Shown here: in pieces, positions 17,080 to 25,080 of the stretch | Layout of the letters: every line of letters starts with the position of its first letter | Numbering within the stretch: position 1 is the first letter of the stretch | Source: Christensenella sp034926635 | GTDB lineage: Bacteria; Bacillota; Clostridia; Christensenellales; Christensenellaceae | Direction of reading: 5' to 3' | Assembly: GCA_034926635.1 (NCBI GenBank) | Contig: JAYFQX010000001.1 | Span: 62,001-126,000 of the forward strand | DNA: 64,000 bases | Notes under the pieces: generated by a model | What the model saw: only the letters and a program-made list of their open reading frames with translations | The model's database searches: none | Told to the model about the DNA's origin: nothing | Made by a program: the position numbers and the translations under genes

Positions 17080-18792
17080 TTAATGTTGTCGTAACATCTC
17101 TTTGTATTTATTTGCGTTGCAAATCAAATCTTGCGCATATTTCTGCGAATTCTCTGTTTTTACTCCACCTGACAAACGTTCTATTTCCTCAATTTTTGCT
17201 TGCTCGCCAAGCGGCTGGACATACGTATGAGTATGCTCCTCCTTACTCTCTTTTCTGATTAAAAAGTTTGCGTCTGCCATTGCAGCGATTTGGGGCAAGT
17301 GCGAGACACAAATAACTTGACGTGCTTTTGAAATAGACGCCATTTTTTCCGCCACAACCAAAGCCATTTTTCCGCTGATTCCAGTGTCAATTTCATCAAA
17401 AATCATCGTGGAAATATTGTCGATCCCCGCCGAAAGATTTTTAAAAGCCAACATAATCCGCGATACTTCACCGCCGGAAGCCGTCTTTGATAATGGTTTT
17501 AGCGGTTCTCCCGGATTTGTCGTGATATAAAACTCCATTTCATCCAGTCCGTTCGCAGTATAGGATGCCGTGTCTTGCTCCGGCAAATCACAAAACTCTG
17601 CTTCAAACTTTGTTTCCGGCATTCCCAAATCGCTGCATTCCGATAAAAGCCGTTTGGAAAACGCCAAAGAGATCTTCCGCCTTTGTGCAGAAAGCGCTTT
17701 GCTGTCAGCATAAAGCTTCGATTGTGCTGTTTTAATCTTCTCTATCAGTACCGCGGCGGTCTGCTCCGCATTTTCCAGTTGAAAACATCTTTGACGCGCA
17801 TCTTCCAGATATTGAAGCATTTCCTCTTCCGAATTCCCATATTTTCTTTCAAGAGAATGGATCAGGTTGATCCGCTGCTCGACCTCTTCCTGCCGCTGTT
17901 CATCAAAAACAGCGTTTTCAGCCAGCGAACGCATTTCATGCGCACATTCTTCCAAACTGAACATGCTTTCTTGGAGCCGTCCCGCAAGTTCTTCATATTG
18001 TCCGTCAAAGTTACGTATTTCATTGATATGCGCAAAAACTTCCTGTACGCCCCCAAGGATGCTTCGACCCATTTCATCCCCTGTATATAGCGCCTCATAA
18101 CCACCCCGCAAAGCTGTGGCAATTGCCTGCGCATGGATCATTTTCTCCCGTTCTTCCTTCAGGTCATTTAATTCACCCGCGCGAAGCTGCGCATCTTCCA
18201 ATTCTTTGATCTGAAAATTCAACAAATCAATCTGTTGCGCCCGTTCCCGTGCATCTCCACCGATCGCACGCAGCTCTTTTTGAAGCGCATGCATTTGCTC
18301 AAAGCTGACTTGCACTTGCCGTTTTAGGGGCAGAATCTCTTTTTTTCCGTAATTATCGATAAAATCAAGATGTGTTTTAGCATTCAAAAGAGATTGATGC
18401 TGATGTTGCCCGTGCAAATCTACAATTTTATCCATCAGATCTTTTAACACAGAAAGGGTTACGGCTGCACCGTTAATCCGGCAAATATTTTTTCCGTTTG
18501 CAGAAATATCACGCGCTATAATAAGCTCGCGATCACATTCAATTCCATTGAGATCAAAAAAATCTTTCAGTGCATCCGGGTTAATAAAAAAAACAGCTTC
18601 CACTCGTGCTCGTTCCTGCCCGTGGCGAATCAATTCCTTATCCGCCCTTTCGCCCAGAACAAGGTTCATAGAATCAACAATAATAGACTTTCCCGCGCCT
18701 GTTTCCCCGGAAAGCACGTTTAGTCCGTCTTCAAATTCGATATTCAACTGGTCTATCAATGCTATGTTCTTAATTGAAAGACTCTGTATCAT
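17080..18792 (-). CDS. recN: DNA repair protein RecN
   Basis: A 570-residue SMC-like ATPase acting early at DNA double-strand breaks. Walker A GETGAGKSIIVDSM is near the N-terminus, a long coiled-coil occupies about residues 150-370, and the C-terminal head carries the TASGGEVSRIMLAFK signature and IFDEIDTGISG Walker B. Length matches the family. It follows argR by 12 bp in the conserved tlyA-nadK-argR-recN order. Confidence 0.95.
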   Translation of the reverse strand: MIQSLSIKNIALIDQLNIEFEDGLNVLSGETGAGKSIIVDSMNLVLGERADKELIRHGQERARVEAVFFINPDALKDFFDLNGIECDRELIIARDISANGKNICRINGAAVTLSVLKDLMDKIVDLHGQHQHQSLLNAKTHLDFIDNYGKKEILPLKRQVQVSFEQMHALQKELRAIGGDARERAQQIDLLNFQIKELEDAQLRAGELNDLKEEREKMIHAQAIATALRGGYEALYTGDEMGRSILGGVQEVFAHINEIRNFDGQYEELAGRLQESMFSLEECAHEMRSLAENAVFDEQRQEEVEQRINLIHSLERKYGNSEEEMLQYLEDARQRCFQLENAEQTAAVLIEKIKTAQSKLYADSKALSAQRRKISLAFSKRLLSECSDLGMPETKFEAEFCDLPEQDTASYTANGLDEMEFYITTNPGEPLKPLSKTASGGEVSRIMLAFKNLSAGIDNISTMIFDEIDTGISGKMALVVAEKMASISKARQVICVSHLPQIAAMADANFLIRKESKEEHTHTYVQPLGEQAKIEEIERLSGGVKTENSQKYAQDLICNANKYKEMLRQH

Positions 18793-18804
18793 GGCTCACC
18801 GTTC

Positions 18805-19257
18805 CTATTTGTTTAAAATCTTTGTCAGTTTATTCACAAGCTCCTGCGCCGCTTCTTCTGAAGAAGCTACTACAAAAATAGTGTTATCCCCCGCAAGTGT
18901 CCCCATAATAGAACTGTAATTCATATTATCTATGACTTCCGCAGCAGCATTGGCACTCCCGGACAATGTTTTTACCACCACAATATTCAGCGCTGATTCT
19001 ACAGAAAGTACCGTATCATGAAAAATACGCAGCATGATATCCATGTCATTCGTCTTGTGCTTTTTGTTCTCTGCATATTTATACGCACCAGAATTGACTT
19101 GCACTTTGATCAACTGAAGCTCTTTAATATCACGCGAAATTGTAGCTTGCGTTACTTTAAAACCTGCCTGCTGCAACAGTGCGACCAGCTCTTCTTGTGT
19201 TTCGATCTCATGCTTTTCGATCAGCTCTAAAATTTTATTTTGACGTTTCGATTTCAT
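18805..19257 (-). CDS. argR: Arginine repressor ArgR/AhrC
   Basis: A 150-residue arginine-responsive regulator: N-terminal winged helix with ATISRDIKEL (residues about 38-48) and a C-terminal hexamerisation/arginine-binding domain containing GTLAGDNTIFV. It is encoded between nadK and recN, as is common in Clostridia and Bacilli, and probably regulates arginine genes elsewhere in the genome. AGGAG lies ten bases before the ATG. Confidence 0.93.
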   Translation of the reverse strand: MKSKRQNKILELIEKHEIETQEELVALLQQAGFKVTQATISRDIKELQLIKVQVNSGAYKYAENKKHKTNDMDIMLRIFHDTVLSVESALNIVVVKTLSGSANAAAEVIDNMNYSSIMGTLAGDNTIFVVASSEEAAQELVNKLTKILNK

Positions 19258-19268
19258 GGGAACAACTC

Positions 19269-20111
19269 CTATTTTTTATTCACGCTCCATTGCGCCAGTT
19301 TATCTTTTAATTGCGGAAAAAAAGTATTTGCCGACATTCGGAGAAACTGTGCACTTAAGGCAGAACGACTAATCGTCACTTTTTCTCCGGGATCAAGCGG
19401 CAAAATCTCCTGTCCATCGGCAGAAACCGCGATTTCATTCTGACCGCTGCACGGTCTCACCGTAATAGTATCACTATATTTTGCTACAATACTTCGTGCA
19501 TAAAGCGAATGCGGGCAGATTGGCGTGACTAGAACGCAATTCACATTTGGTGCAATAATCGGTCCGCCGGCAGAAAGTGAATATGCTGTAGATCCTGTCG
19601 GTGTAGAAACAATTAAACCGTCCCCGTTATATAATTCTGCCTGTGCGCCATTCACAAATAAATCCAGCTTAACCATGCGGGTGCGATTTATTTTCGTAAT
19701 CACGAAATCGTTTAATGCCAAAACCGGTGGATCACTTTTATTCATCCGCGCTTCAAGCATCATGCGCTCGTCGATCACATAATCATTCTCACGAATATGT
19801 TCCATCATTAAGCTAACATCATCGAGGTTCAATTCGCTCATAAAACCAAGATGTCCCGTATTAATACCAATCAGTTTAATTCCATATTTTACATATTTTC
19901 TTGCGGCGCGCAAAATCGTGCCATCCCCGCCCAAAATAAAGAGGATAGTAGCTGATTTTGCATCCATAAAATCACGCAGACCAAGCGCTTGTGCTGTATC
20001 CGAGTCAAAATATACAGGATACCCCGCCTCTTCCAGTAAACGTATTACTGATTTTGTAGCCTGCAACCCCGGATCTCTCTTTGCGTTGGCATAAATACCG
20101 AATTTTTGCAT
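19269..20111 (-). CDS. nadK: NAD kinase
   Basis: A 280-residue ATP-NAD kinase that makes NADP. The LGGDGTILRAAR motif, GINTGHLGF, NDFVI and the SGGPIIAPN-type glycine-rich motif with TPTGSTAYSLSAGGP are all present. It is in the tlyA-nadK-argR-recN cluster, spaced 11 bp above argR. Confidence 0.95.
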   Translation of the reverse strand: MQKFGIYANAKRDPGLQATKSVIRLLEEAGYPVYFDSDTAQALGLRDFMDAKSATILFILGGDGTILRAARKYVKYGIKLIGINTGHLGFMSELNLDDVSLMMEHIRENDYVIDERMMLEARMNKSDPPVLALNDFVITKINRTRMVKLDLFVNGAQAELYNGDGLIVSTPTGSTAYSLSAGGPIIAPNVNCVLVTPICPHSLYARSIVAKYSDTITVRPCSGQNEIAVSADGQEILPLDPGEKVTISRSALSAQFLRMSANTFFPQLKDKLAQWSVNKK

Positions 20112-20187
20112 GGCAACCTCTCAAAAAAATATATTTTTATTTATTATACACTAAAAATGAATAGATATACAAGAATTTAAAAGAACT

Positions 20188-20982
20188 TTATAGCACGATA
20201 TGCGATCGCTCCACGACTTCTTTCACTTTTTCTTTATCAATTTCGATTTTTTTATCAGCTACAGTTACAAAATATGCCAAATATTCAATGTTACCATTTG
20301 GACCCTTCACAGGAGAAAACGTGAGTCCCCCACAAATAAGTCCATAACTTTTGGCTGATTCCAACACCTTACTAATGACAGCACAATGTACATCCGGATC
20401 GCGCACAACGCCTTTTTTACCAACGAATTCCCTGCCCGCCTCAAACTGCGGTTTGATCAGGGTTACAATTTTAGCATCTTCTGCAATTACTTTTAAAATT
20501 GCCGGAAAAATAAGCGATAATGAAATAAAGGAAACATCAACGCTTACAAAATCTACCGCCTTATCCTGACGTTCCAGATAACGCGCGTTGGTACGTTCCA
20601 TTAGCTTCACGCGCTCATCATTACGTAATTTCCAGTCAAATTGACCATAGCCAACATCCACAGCATAAACAAAAGAAGCACCGTTTTGCAGCATACAATC
20701 TGTAAAACCACCGGTAGATGCACCAATATCCATACACACTTTTCCAGTCAGAATGATCGGAAATTCTTTTAGAGCCTTTTCCAGCTTCCATCCACCCCTG
20801 CTCACATAAGGACACGCGTCTCCCCGGACGACGATCTCGGCTTCTTCTTCATATTGTTCCGAAGGAACTTTAACCTGCCTGCCCGCAGCAGTCACTTCGC
20901 CGGCAATAATAAGTGTTTTCGCATTTTCCCGGCTTTTTGCCAGACCTTTTTCTACAAGTAGGATATCAATTCTCTTTTTCAT
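20188..20982 (-). CDS. tlyA: TlyA family rRNA methyltransferase/putative hemolysin
   Basis: A 264-residue protein with an N-terminal S4 RNA-binding domain and a FtsJ-like SAM-dependent methyltransferase (DIGASTGGFTDC motif I; K-D-K-E tetrad residues spread through the fold). TlyA methylates 2'-O positions in 16S and 23S rRNA in mycobacteria; the Firmicute homologue is less studied. ATG at 20982 with AAAGGG upstream overlaps the oapA stop by 17 bases. The neighbouring OLE RNA/oapA pair is characteristically found beside tlyA. Confidence 0.9.
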   Translation of the reverse strand: MKKRIDILLVEKGLAKSRENAKTLIIAGEVTAAGRQVKVPSEQYEEEAEIVVRGDACPYVSRGGWKLEKALKEFPIILTGKVCMDIGASTGGFTDCMLQNGASFVYAVDVGYGQFDWKLRNDERVKLMERTNARYLERQDKAVDFVSVDVSFISLSLIFPAILKVIAEDAKIVTLIKPQFEAGREFVGKKGVVRDPDVHCAVISKVLESAKSYGLICGGLTFSPVKGPNGNIEYLAYFVTVADKKIEIDKEKVKEVVERSHIVL

Positions 20983-21517
20983 GCTTTTTCCCTTTATGCG
21001 GTGTAAAGAAGTGCGCGACCGAACCAATCCATAAAACAATATCCTTGCTCTTTTTTAACGCCACAGACTTTCCCCATGCTTTTCCTGCCACGGTTGCGGC
21101 AGCAATCAATGCCGAAATTGCGATAGAAATCACCATATCCGGGAATGGAAATTGAAAGACCAGCGCTTTCAGCGTGATCGCTGCGCCGGCCGCGCCGCTC
21201 ACAATGCCGCAAATATCGCCAATAACATCATTACAGAAATTGGAAACAACATCGGCATTTTTTAGCATTTTCAGCGCATAATGCGCTTTCAGATTCTTTT
21301 TAGCCGACATCGCAATAAAAGGCGCCTGATCGCAGCTCGAAAATGCAACGCCCACGATATCAAACAAAACGCCTACCGCGATCAATGCGGCCAATATCCC
21401 GACAGAAGCAAGCAGCGACAAATTAGAAATAAAATATTCCGCGGCAACCGAAACGCCTGCGGAAATGAACAACGTAATAAAAAATATTTTTATAGTCCAA
21501 TGCTTGATGACTTTCAT
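20966..21517 (-). CDS. oapA: Probable OLE RNA-associated membrane protein OapA
   Basis: A 183-residue membrane protein with about four hydrophobic segments (residues 10-30, 34-57, 98-120 and 126-145), a basic C-terminal tail (HKGKKHEKEN) and the motif DVIGD (Asp97, Asp101), a DxxxD pair that is a known hallmark of OapA. The size, topology, basic character and location immediately downstream of a 0.6 kb structured non-coding stretch and directly upstream of tlyA match OapA, the protein that holds OLE RNA at the membrane in Bacillus halodurans. AAGGA precedes the ATG, directly after the U-run that ends the RNA. The identification is by architecture and context; no alignment was run. Confidence 0.75.
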   Translation of the reverse strand: MKVIKHWTIKIFFITLFISAGVSVAAEYFISNLSLLASVGILAALIAVGVLFDIVGVAFSSCDQAPFIAMSAKKNLKAHYALKMLKNADVVSNFCNDVIGDICGIVSGAAGAAITLKALVFQFPFPDMVISIAISALIAAATVAGKAWGKSVALKKSKDIVLWIGSVAHFFTPHKGKKHEKEN

Positions 21518-21532
21518 AATTTCCTTAAAAAA

Positions 21533-22120
21533 ATGGTGGTGACAATAAGGGTAGACCTTGCAGTATATGGTCCGGTAGGATTTCCCCGCGTTCTGCTCTC
21601 CGTCGCCGAAAAGAGCGGTTTCCCTTTAAAGAACACGACGCAGCGTTACCGTTTGCGCAACCGGATTGCCTGTTCAAACCACACTATAATCCCCTTATTG
21701 CCTGTATTACAGTCTAGGAGCTTTCCTCGACAGCACAATTCCAATCTCTAGTCTCTTTTGCCGGCATGGTTTTGCTATAGTAATGATTTCCTGAGCTCGT
21801 ACGCAGCCCATAGGAAACCGTCAATCCATATTTTCCACCATGCCAACTCAAGGCAGGCTACTCTGTACACAGCTTAGTACCGCATAACAGGTTTCACCCT
21901 GTCCAGTAATGAAAAGATCTCACCACCGAAACAGGTCTCCGCGGAAGCTGGGTCAACGCCCATATGCCCTTATGGATCGCCCTTCTTCCTTAACTCCCAG
22001 CACCAGCCCCCGACGGGGCGTCAGCGGCCAGCACCAGAAACTTCATCGATGTGCCCTTTAACGGATTTTTAGGCCCGTCTTCGAAATCGGCAGTACCGAC
22101 TAGAATACTGCACCACCATA
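21533..22120 (-). ncRNA. ole: OLE (ornate, large, extremophilic) RNA
   Basis: A 588-nt gene-free stretch between recA and oapA with pervasive pairing when read on the minus strand. The ends pair: ATGGTGGTG at the 5' end (plus 22111-22119) with CACCACCAT at the 3' end (21533-21541), extended by TGCAGTAT (22105-22112) with ATACTGCA (21559-21566). Internal helices include a 10-bp helix between 21760-21769 and 21838-21847, an 8-bp helix 21785-21792 with 21812-21819, a hairpin at 21887-21902, and GCCCC/GGGGC at 22006-22019. Length, structure and the recA/oapA/tlyA setting fit the OLE RNA family of about 600 nt. The 3' stem is followed by U7. ORFs on either strand here are chance. Confidence 0.78.
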
Positions 22121-22126
22121 GTAAAT

Positions 22127-22132
22127 ATTATA
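22127..22132 (-). promoter_or_regulatory. Candidate -10 element of the OLE RNA
   Basis: A perfect TATAAT on the minus strand lies seven bases before the first paired base of the RNA, directly after the recA stop (TAG at 22135-22137). The -35 position falls inside recA (GATACA, weak match). Processing from a recA transcript is an alternative origin of the 5' end. Confidence 0.5.
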
Positions 22133-22134
22133 AA

Positions 22135-23187
22135 CTATTTTTTCTTCTTTGTATCATTAACTACCGGTTCTTCTTGCGGCGTTTCCTCTTCTCCCGCATA
22201 TTCCCCAAGATGATATGCCTTAAGGATATTTTGTTTGATTTCCTCCGCTACCTCCGGGTTATTCTGCAAATAAAGACGAACGTTATCACGCCCCTGCCCA
22301 ATTTGCTCGCCCTGGTAAGAAAACCACGAACCGGATTTCACAATGATCCCAAGTTGGGTGCCCAGATTGATAATACTGGCCGCTTCACTGATCCCTTCGC
22401 CGTAGTAAATCTCAAATTCTGCCGTTTTGAACGGAGGCGCCACCTTATTTTTAACGACCTTCACCCTTGTCCGGTTGCCGATCATTTGGTCACCCACTTT
22501 GATGGTCTCAATCCTGCGCACATCAAGCCGCACGGAAGCATAAAATTTAAGGGCTTTGCCTCCGGTTGTCGTTTCCGGGCTGCCAAACATCACGCCGATT
22601 TTTTCACGCAGCTGGTTAATAAACACCGCGATCGTATTAGAACGATTGATGACGCCCGCTAGTTTCCGCAATGCCTGAGACATCAAGCGTGCCTGCACGC
22701 CCACGGAGGAATCCCCCATCAGCCCCTCGATTTCGGATTTCGGCACAAGCGCCGCGACCGAGTCGATTACAATAATGTCAATCGCACCGCTGCGGGTAAG
22801 GACATCCGCAATCTCCAATGCTTCTTCACCTGTGCTTGGCTGCGATACATAAAGATTATCAATATCCACACCGAGATTCTTTGCATACACCGGATCAAGC
22901 GCATGTTCCGCATCAATAAACGCTGCTGCACCGCCAAGCTTCTGCACTTCAGCAATCATATGCAGGGCAACCGTTGTTTTACCGGACGATTCCGGTCCGT
23001 ATACTTCAATGATCCTCCCGCGCGGAATCCCGCCGACCCCCAGTGCGACATCGAGCTCCAAACATCCCGTGGGGACAACCGATATATTCATATTTTTTGC
23101 AGCTTCACCAAGCTTCATTAAGGCGCCTTTGCCAAATTGTTTTTCAATTTGTGCTAACGCTGCGCCTAATGCTTTATCTTTTTCCAT
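22135..23187 (-). CDS. recA: Recombinase RecA
   Basis: A 350-residue RecA with Walker A GPESSGKTT (about 66-73), the conserved DNA-binding loops (RLMSQALRKL, INQLREKIGVMFG-PETTTGG) and a lysine-rich C-terminal tail. Homologous recombination and SOS induction. AAGGA nine bases before the ATG; 28 bp below pgsA. No LexA-type operator was recognised in the short gap. Confidence 0.97.
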   Translation of the reverse strand: MEKDKALGAALAQIEKQFGKGALMKLGEAAKNMNISVVPTGCLELDVALGVGGIPRGRIIEVYGPESSGKTTVALHMIAEVQKLGGAAAFIDAEHALDPVYAKNLGVDIDNLYVSQPSTGEEALEIADVLTRSGAIDIIVIDSVAALVPKSEIEGLMGDSSVGVQARLMSQALRKLAGVINRSNTIAVFINQLREKIGVMFGSPETTTGGKALKFYASVRLDVRRIETIKVGDQMIGNRTRVKVVKNKVAPPFKTAEFEIYYGEGISEAASIINLGTQLGIIVKSGSWFSYQGEQIGQGRDNVRLYLQNNPEVAEEIKQNILKAYHLGEYAGEEETPQEEPVVNDTKKKK

Positions 23188-23215
23188 AAAATCGAAATCC
23201 TTTCTATTTAACTAG

Positions 23216-23758
23216 TTAGTCTGTCAATAACTTTCTGTTTTTTACAAAATACTCAATACAGGAATAAACCGATAACCCTGCGCTGACCCAAATCAGAATA
23301 TATCCGATGGAAACTGGCACGAACATAAAAGGCCAATCGTTCAACAGCAGTAAAATAATAGCAATAAACTGTACTACCGTTTTCAATTTTCCGGATTTAT
23401 CTGCTGCAATCACAACGCCTTTGGATGCAGCCAAAGAACGAATGCCTCCAATGATCAGCTCGCGTGCTTCAATAATCAGCACCACGACAAACCCTACTTT
23501 TCCCCAATCCATCAACAAAAGAAGCGCTGCCAGTACCAAAAGCTTATCGGCAATTGGATCCCATAATTTTCCAAAATTAGAAACCTGATTGTTCCGTCGT
23601 GCCAAAAAACCGTCCAGCCAATCCGTAAAAGCCGCTACGATAAAAATAACGGCTGCATAAATATTCCAATTTGGAATATCCAAAAAATAAAACAGGATAA
23701 AGAAAGGAATCAATATCATACGTATCAGCGTTAATATGTTCGGTGCGTTCCATTTCAT
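23216..23758 (-). CDS. pgsA: CDP-diacylglycerol--glycerol-3-phosphate phosphatidyltransferase
   Basis: A 180-residue multi-pass protein with the CDP-alcohol phosphotransferase signature D-x2-DG-x2-AR-x8-G-x3-D-x3-D, visible as DWLDGFLARRNNQVSNFGKLWDPIADK. It catalyses the committed step to phosphatidylglycerol. The start at 23758 overlaps the rimO stop as ATGA. Confidence 0.93.
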   Translation of the reverse strand: MKWNAPNILTLIRMILIPFFILFYFLDIPNWNIYAAVIFIVAAFTDWLDGFLARRNNQVSNFGKLWDPIADKLLVLAALLLLMDWGKVGFVVVLIIEARELIIGGIRSLAASKGVVIAADKSGKLKTVVQFIAIILLLLNDWPFMFVPVSIGYILIWVSAGLSVYSCIEYFVKNRKLLTD

Positions 23759-25080
23759 TGGCTTATTTCTCCTATACAATCGTAGCTATATGCTTTTGTT
23801 ATCTTGACCGGGTAATATTCCCCTATCTTCAATTCTTGTTCCGTTTGCACAAAAATTTTCCCATCGACGTCCGGTGCCTCTGCATAAGAACGTCCATAAT
23901 ATGCGCCGGAATGTTGCTCGAAGCCTTCTATTAACACCTCATATACTTTTCCGATCCGTTTCTTATTAAGATCAAGTGAAATAGAAGTCTGCATATTCAG
24001 AACGGAATCCCGTCGAAATTCTTTTTCTTCTTCATCAATCTGCCCGTCCATTTGCGCCGCTGGCGTATTTTCTTCCTGTGAATAGGTAAAAACACCCAAC
24101 CTGTCAAATTGAAGCTGTTTTAAGATGGAGCACATTTCCACCACCTGTTCGCGCGTTTCGCCCGGAAACCCGACGATCAGTGTAGAGCGAACAATAAAGT
24201 CAGGAGAAGAATCTTTGATCCGCTTCACCACTTCCCGCGTAGAAGCGCTGGTATTGCGGCGGTTCATCGGTTTTAAGATATCGTCGATCAAATGCTGCAC
24301 GGGAATATCAAGATATTTGACAATATTATCATGCTTTTTCATGACTTCCAGGAGTTCGTCAGTGATACCGTTCGGGTAACTGTATAGTACGCGAAGCCAT
24401 CTTACGCCTTCGATATCTGCAGCTTGATCTAACAATTTTGCCAGATTGATGTTATCGTCTAAGTCCACACCGTAATTTGTGGTATCCTGTGCAATCAAAA
24501 CAATTTCAGAATAACCTTTTGCAGCCAAATCACGAATTTCTTCGAGGACGGCCTGCGGTTTACGGCTTTGGTATTCGCCGCGGATAGTCGGAATCACGCA
24601 ATAACTACACCTGTTGTTACATCCCTCGGCGATCCTTACATAAGCAGTCGGCGGTTGTGTCGTAACAATCCGGTTATGATAATGTTCGTCAAGCGATGCG
24701 TCGGAATAACGTACATACCGGTTCCCGTTTACAACCTCATCTATCGCCTGTTTGATGTCTTTATAAGCGGCAGTCCCCAGAAAAGCGTCTACCCGTGGAA
24801 GGGTTTGTGTCAGCTCTTCACGAAACCTCTGGGGGAGGCATCCTGTTACAATAATCCCGCGGACATTTCCAAATTTTTTCTGTTGTTCCGCTTCCAAAAT
24901 TGTATTAATGGATTCTTCTTTGGCCTCGTCTGTAAAAGCACAGGTGTTAATCAACATAATTTCTGCTTCGGCGATATCCTGTACAAAAGTATACTCATCA
25001 CCGAGCTCTGCCAGCATCATTTCCGTATCAATCCTGTTTTTTGCACAGCCGAGCGAAATTACTCCAACCTTAATCAGCAT
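23755..25080 (-). CDS. rimO: Ribosomal protein S12 methylthiotransferase RimO
   Basis: A 441-residue radical-SAM enzyme that adds a methylthio group to the conserved Asp of S12. Order: UPF0004 domain (VSLGC-KN-DTE-ML, NTCAFTDEAKEES, GCLPQR), radical SAM CNNRCSYC (CxxxCxxC) near residue 150, and a C-terminal TRAM domain. The start overlaps the end of ftsK; two adjacent ATGs (25083 and 25080) share the AGAAGGA site, and 25080 gives the usual MLIKVGVISLGC beginning. Confidence 0.93.
   Translation of the reverse strand: MLIKVGVISLGCAKNRIDTEMMLAELGDEYTFVQDIAEAEIMLINTCAFTDEAKEESINTILEAEQQKKFGNVRGIIVTGCLPQRFREELTQTLPRVDAFLGTAAYKDIKQAIDEVVNGNRYVRYSDASLDEHYHNRIVTTQPPTAYVRIAEGCNNRCSYCVIPTIRGEYQSRKPQAVLEEIRDLAAKGYSEIVLIAQDTTNYGVDLDDNINLAKLLDQAADIEGVRWLRVLYSYPNGITDELLEVMKKHDNIVKYLDIPVQHLIDDILKPMNRRNTSASTREVVKRIKDSSPDFIVRSTLIVGFPGETREQVVEMCSILKQLQFDRLGVFTYSQEENTPAAQMDGQIDEEEKEFRRDSVLNMQTSISLDLNKKRIGKVYEVLIEGFEQHSGAYYGRSYAEAPDVDGKIFVQTEQELKIGEYYPVKITKAYSYDCIGEISQ

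Noticed and set aside
21709..21735. GAGGAAAG motif suggesting RNase P RNA or tmRNA
   Set aside because: The motif resembles the start of the RNase P P3/P4 region, but the other conserved blocks (ACAGAA, the paired P4 strand) are not at the expected places, and the OLE interpretation fits length and neighbours.
21281..21751. Plus-strand ORF of 156 codons overlapping the OLE region and oapA
   Set aside because: It is antisense to oapA, runs through the structured RNA, has a Arg/Gln/Tyr/Asn-heavy composition typical of shadow frames, and lacks a ribosome-binding site.
22051..22662. Plus-strand ORF of 203 codons starting in the OLE 5' end
   Set aside because: It is antisense to recA for most of its length and shows no domain; recA coding signal is clear on the other strand.
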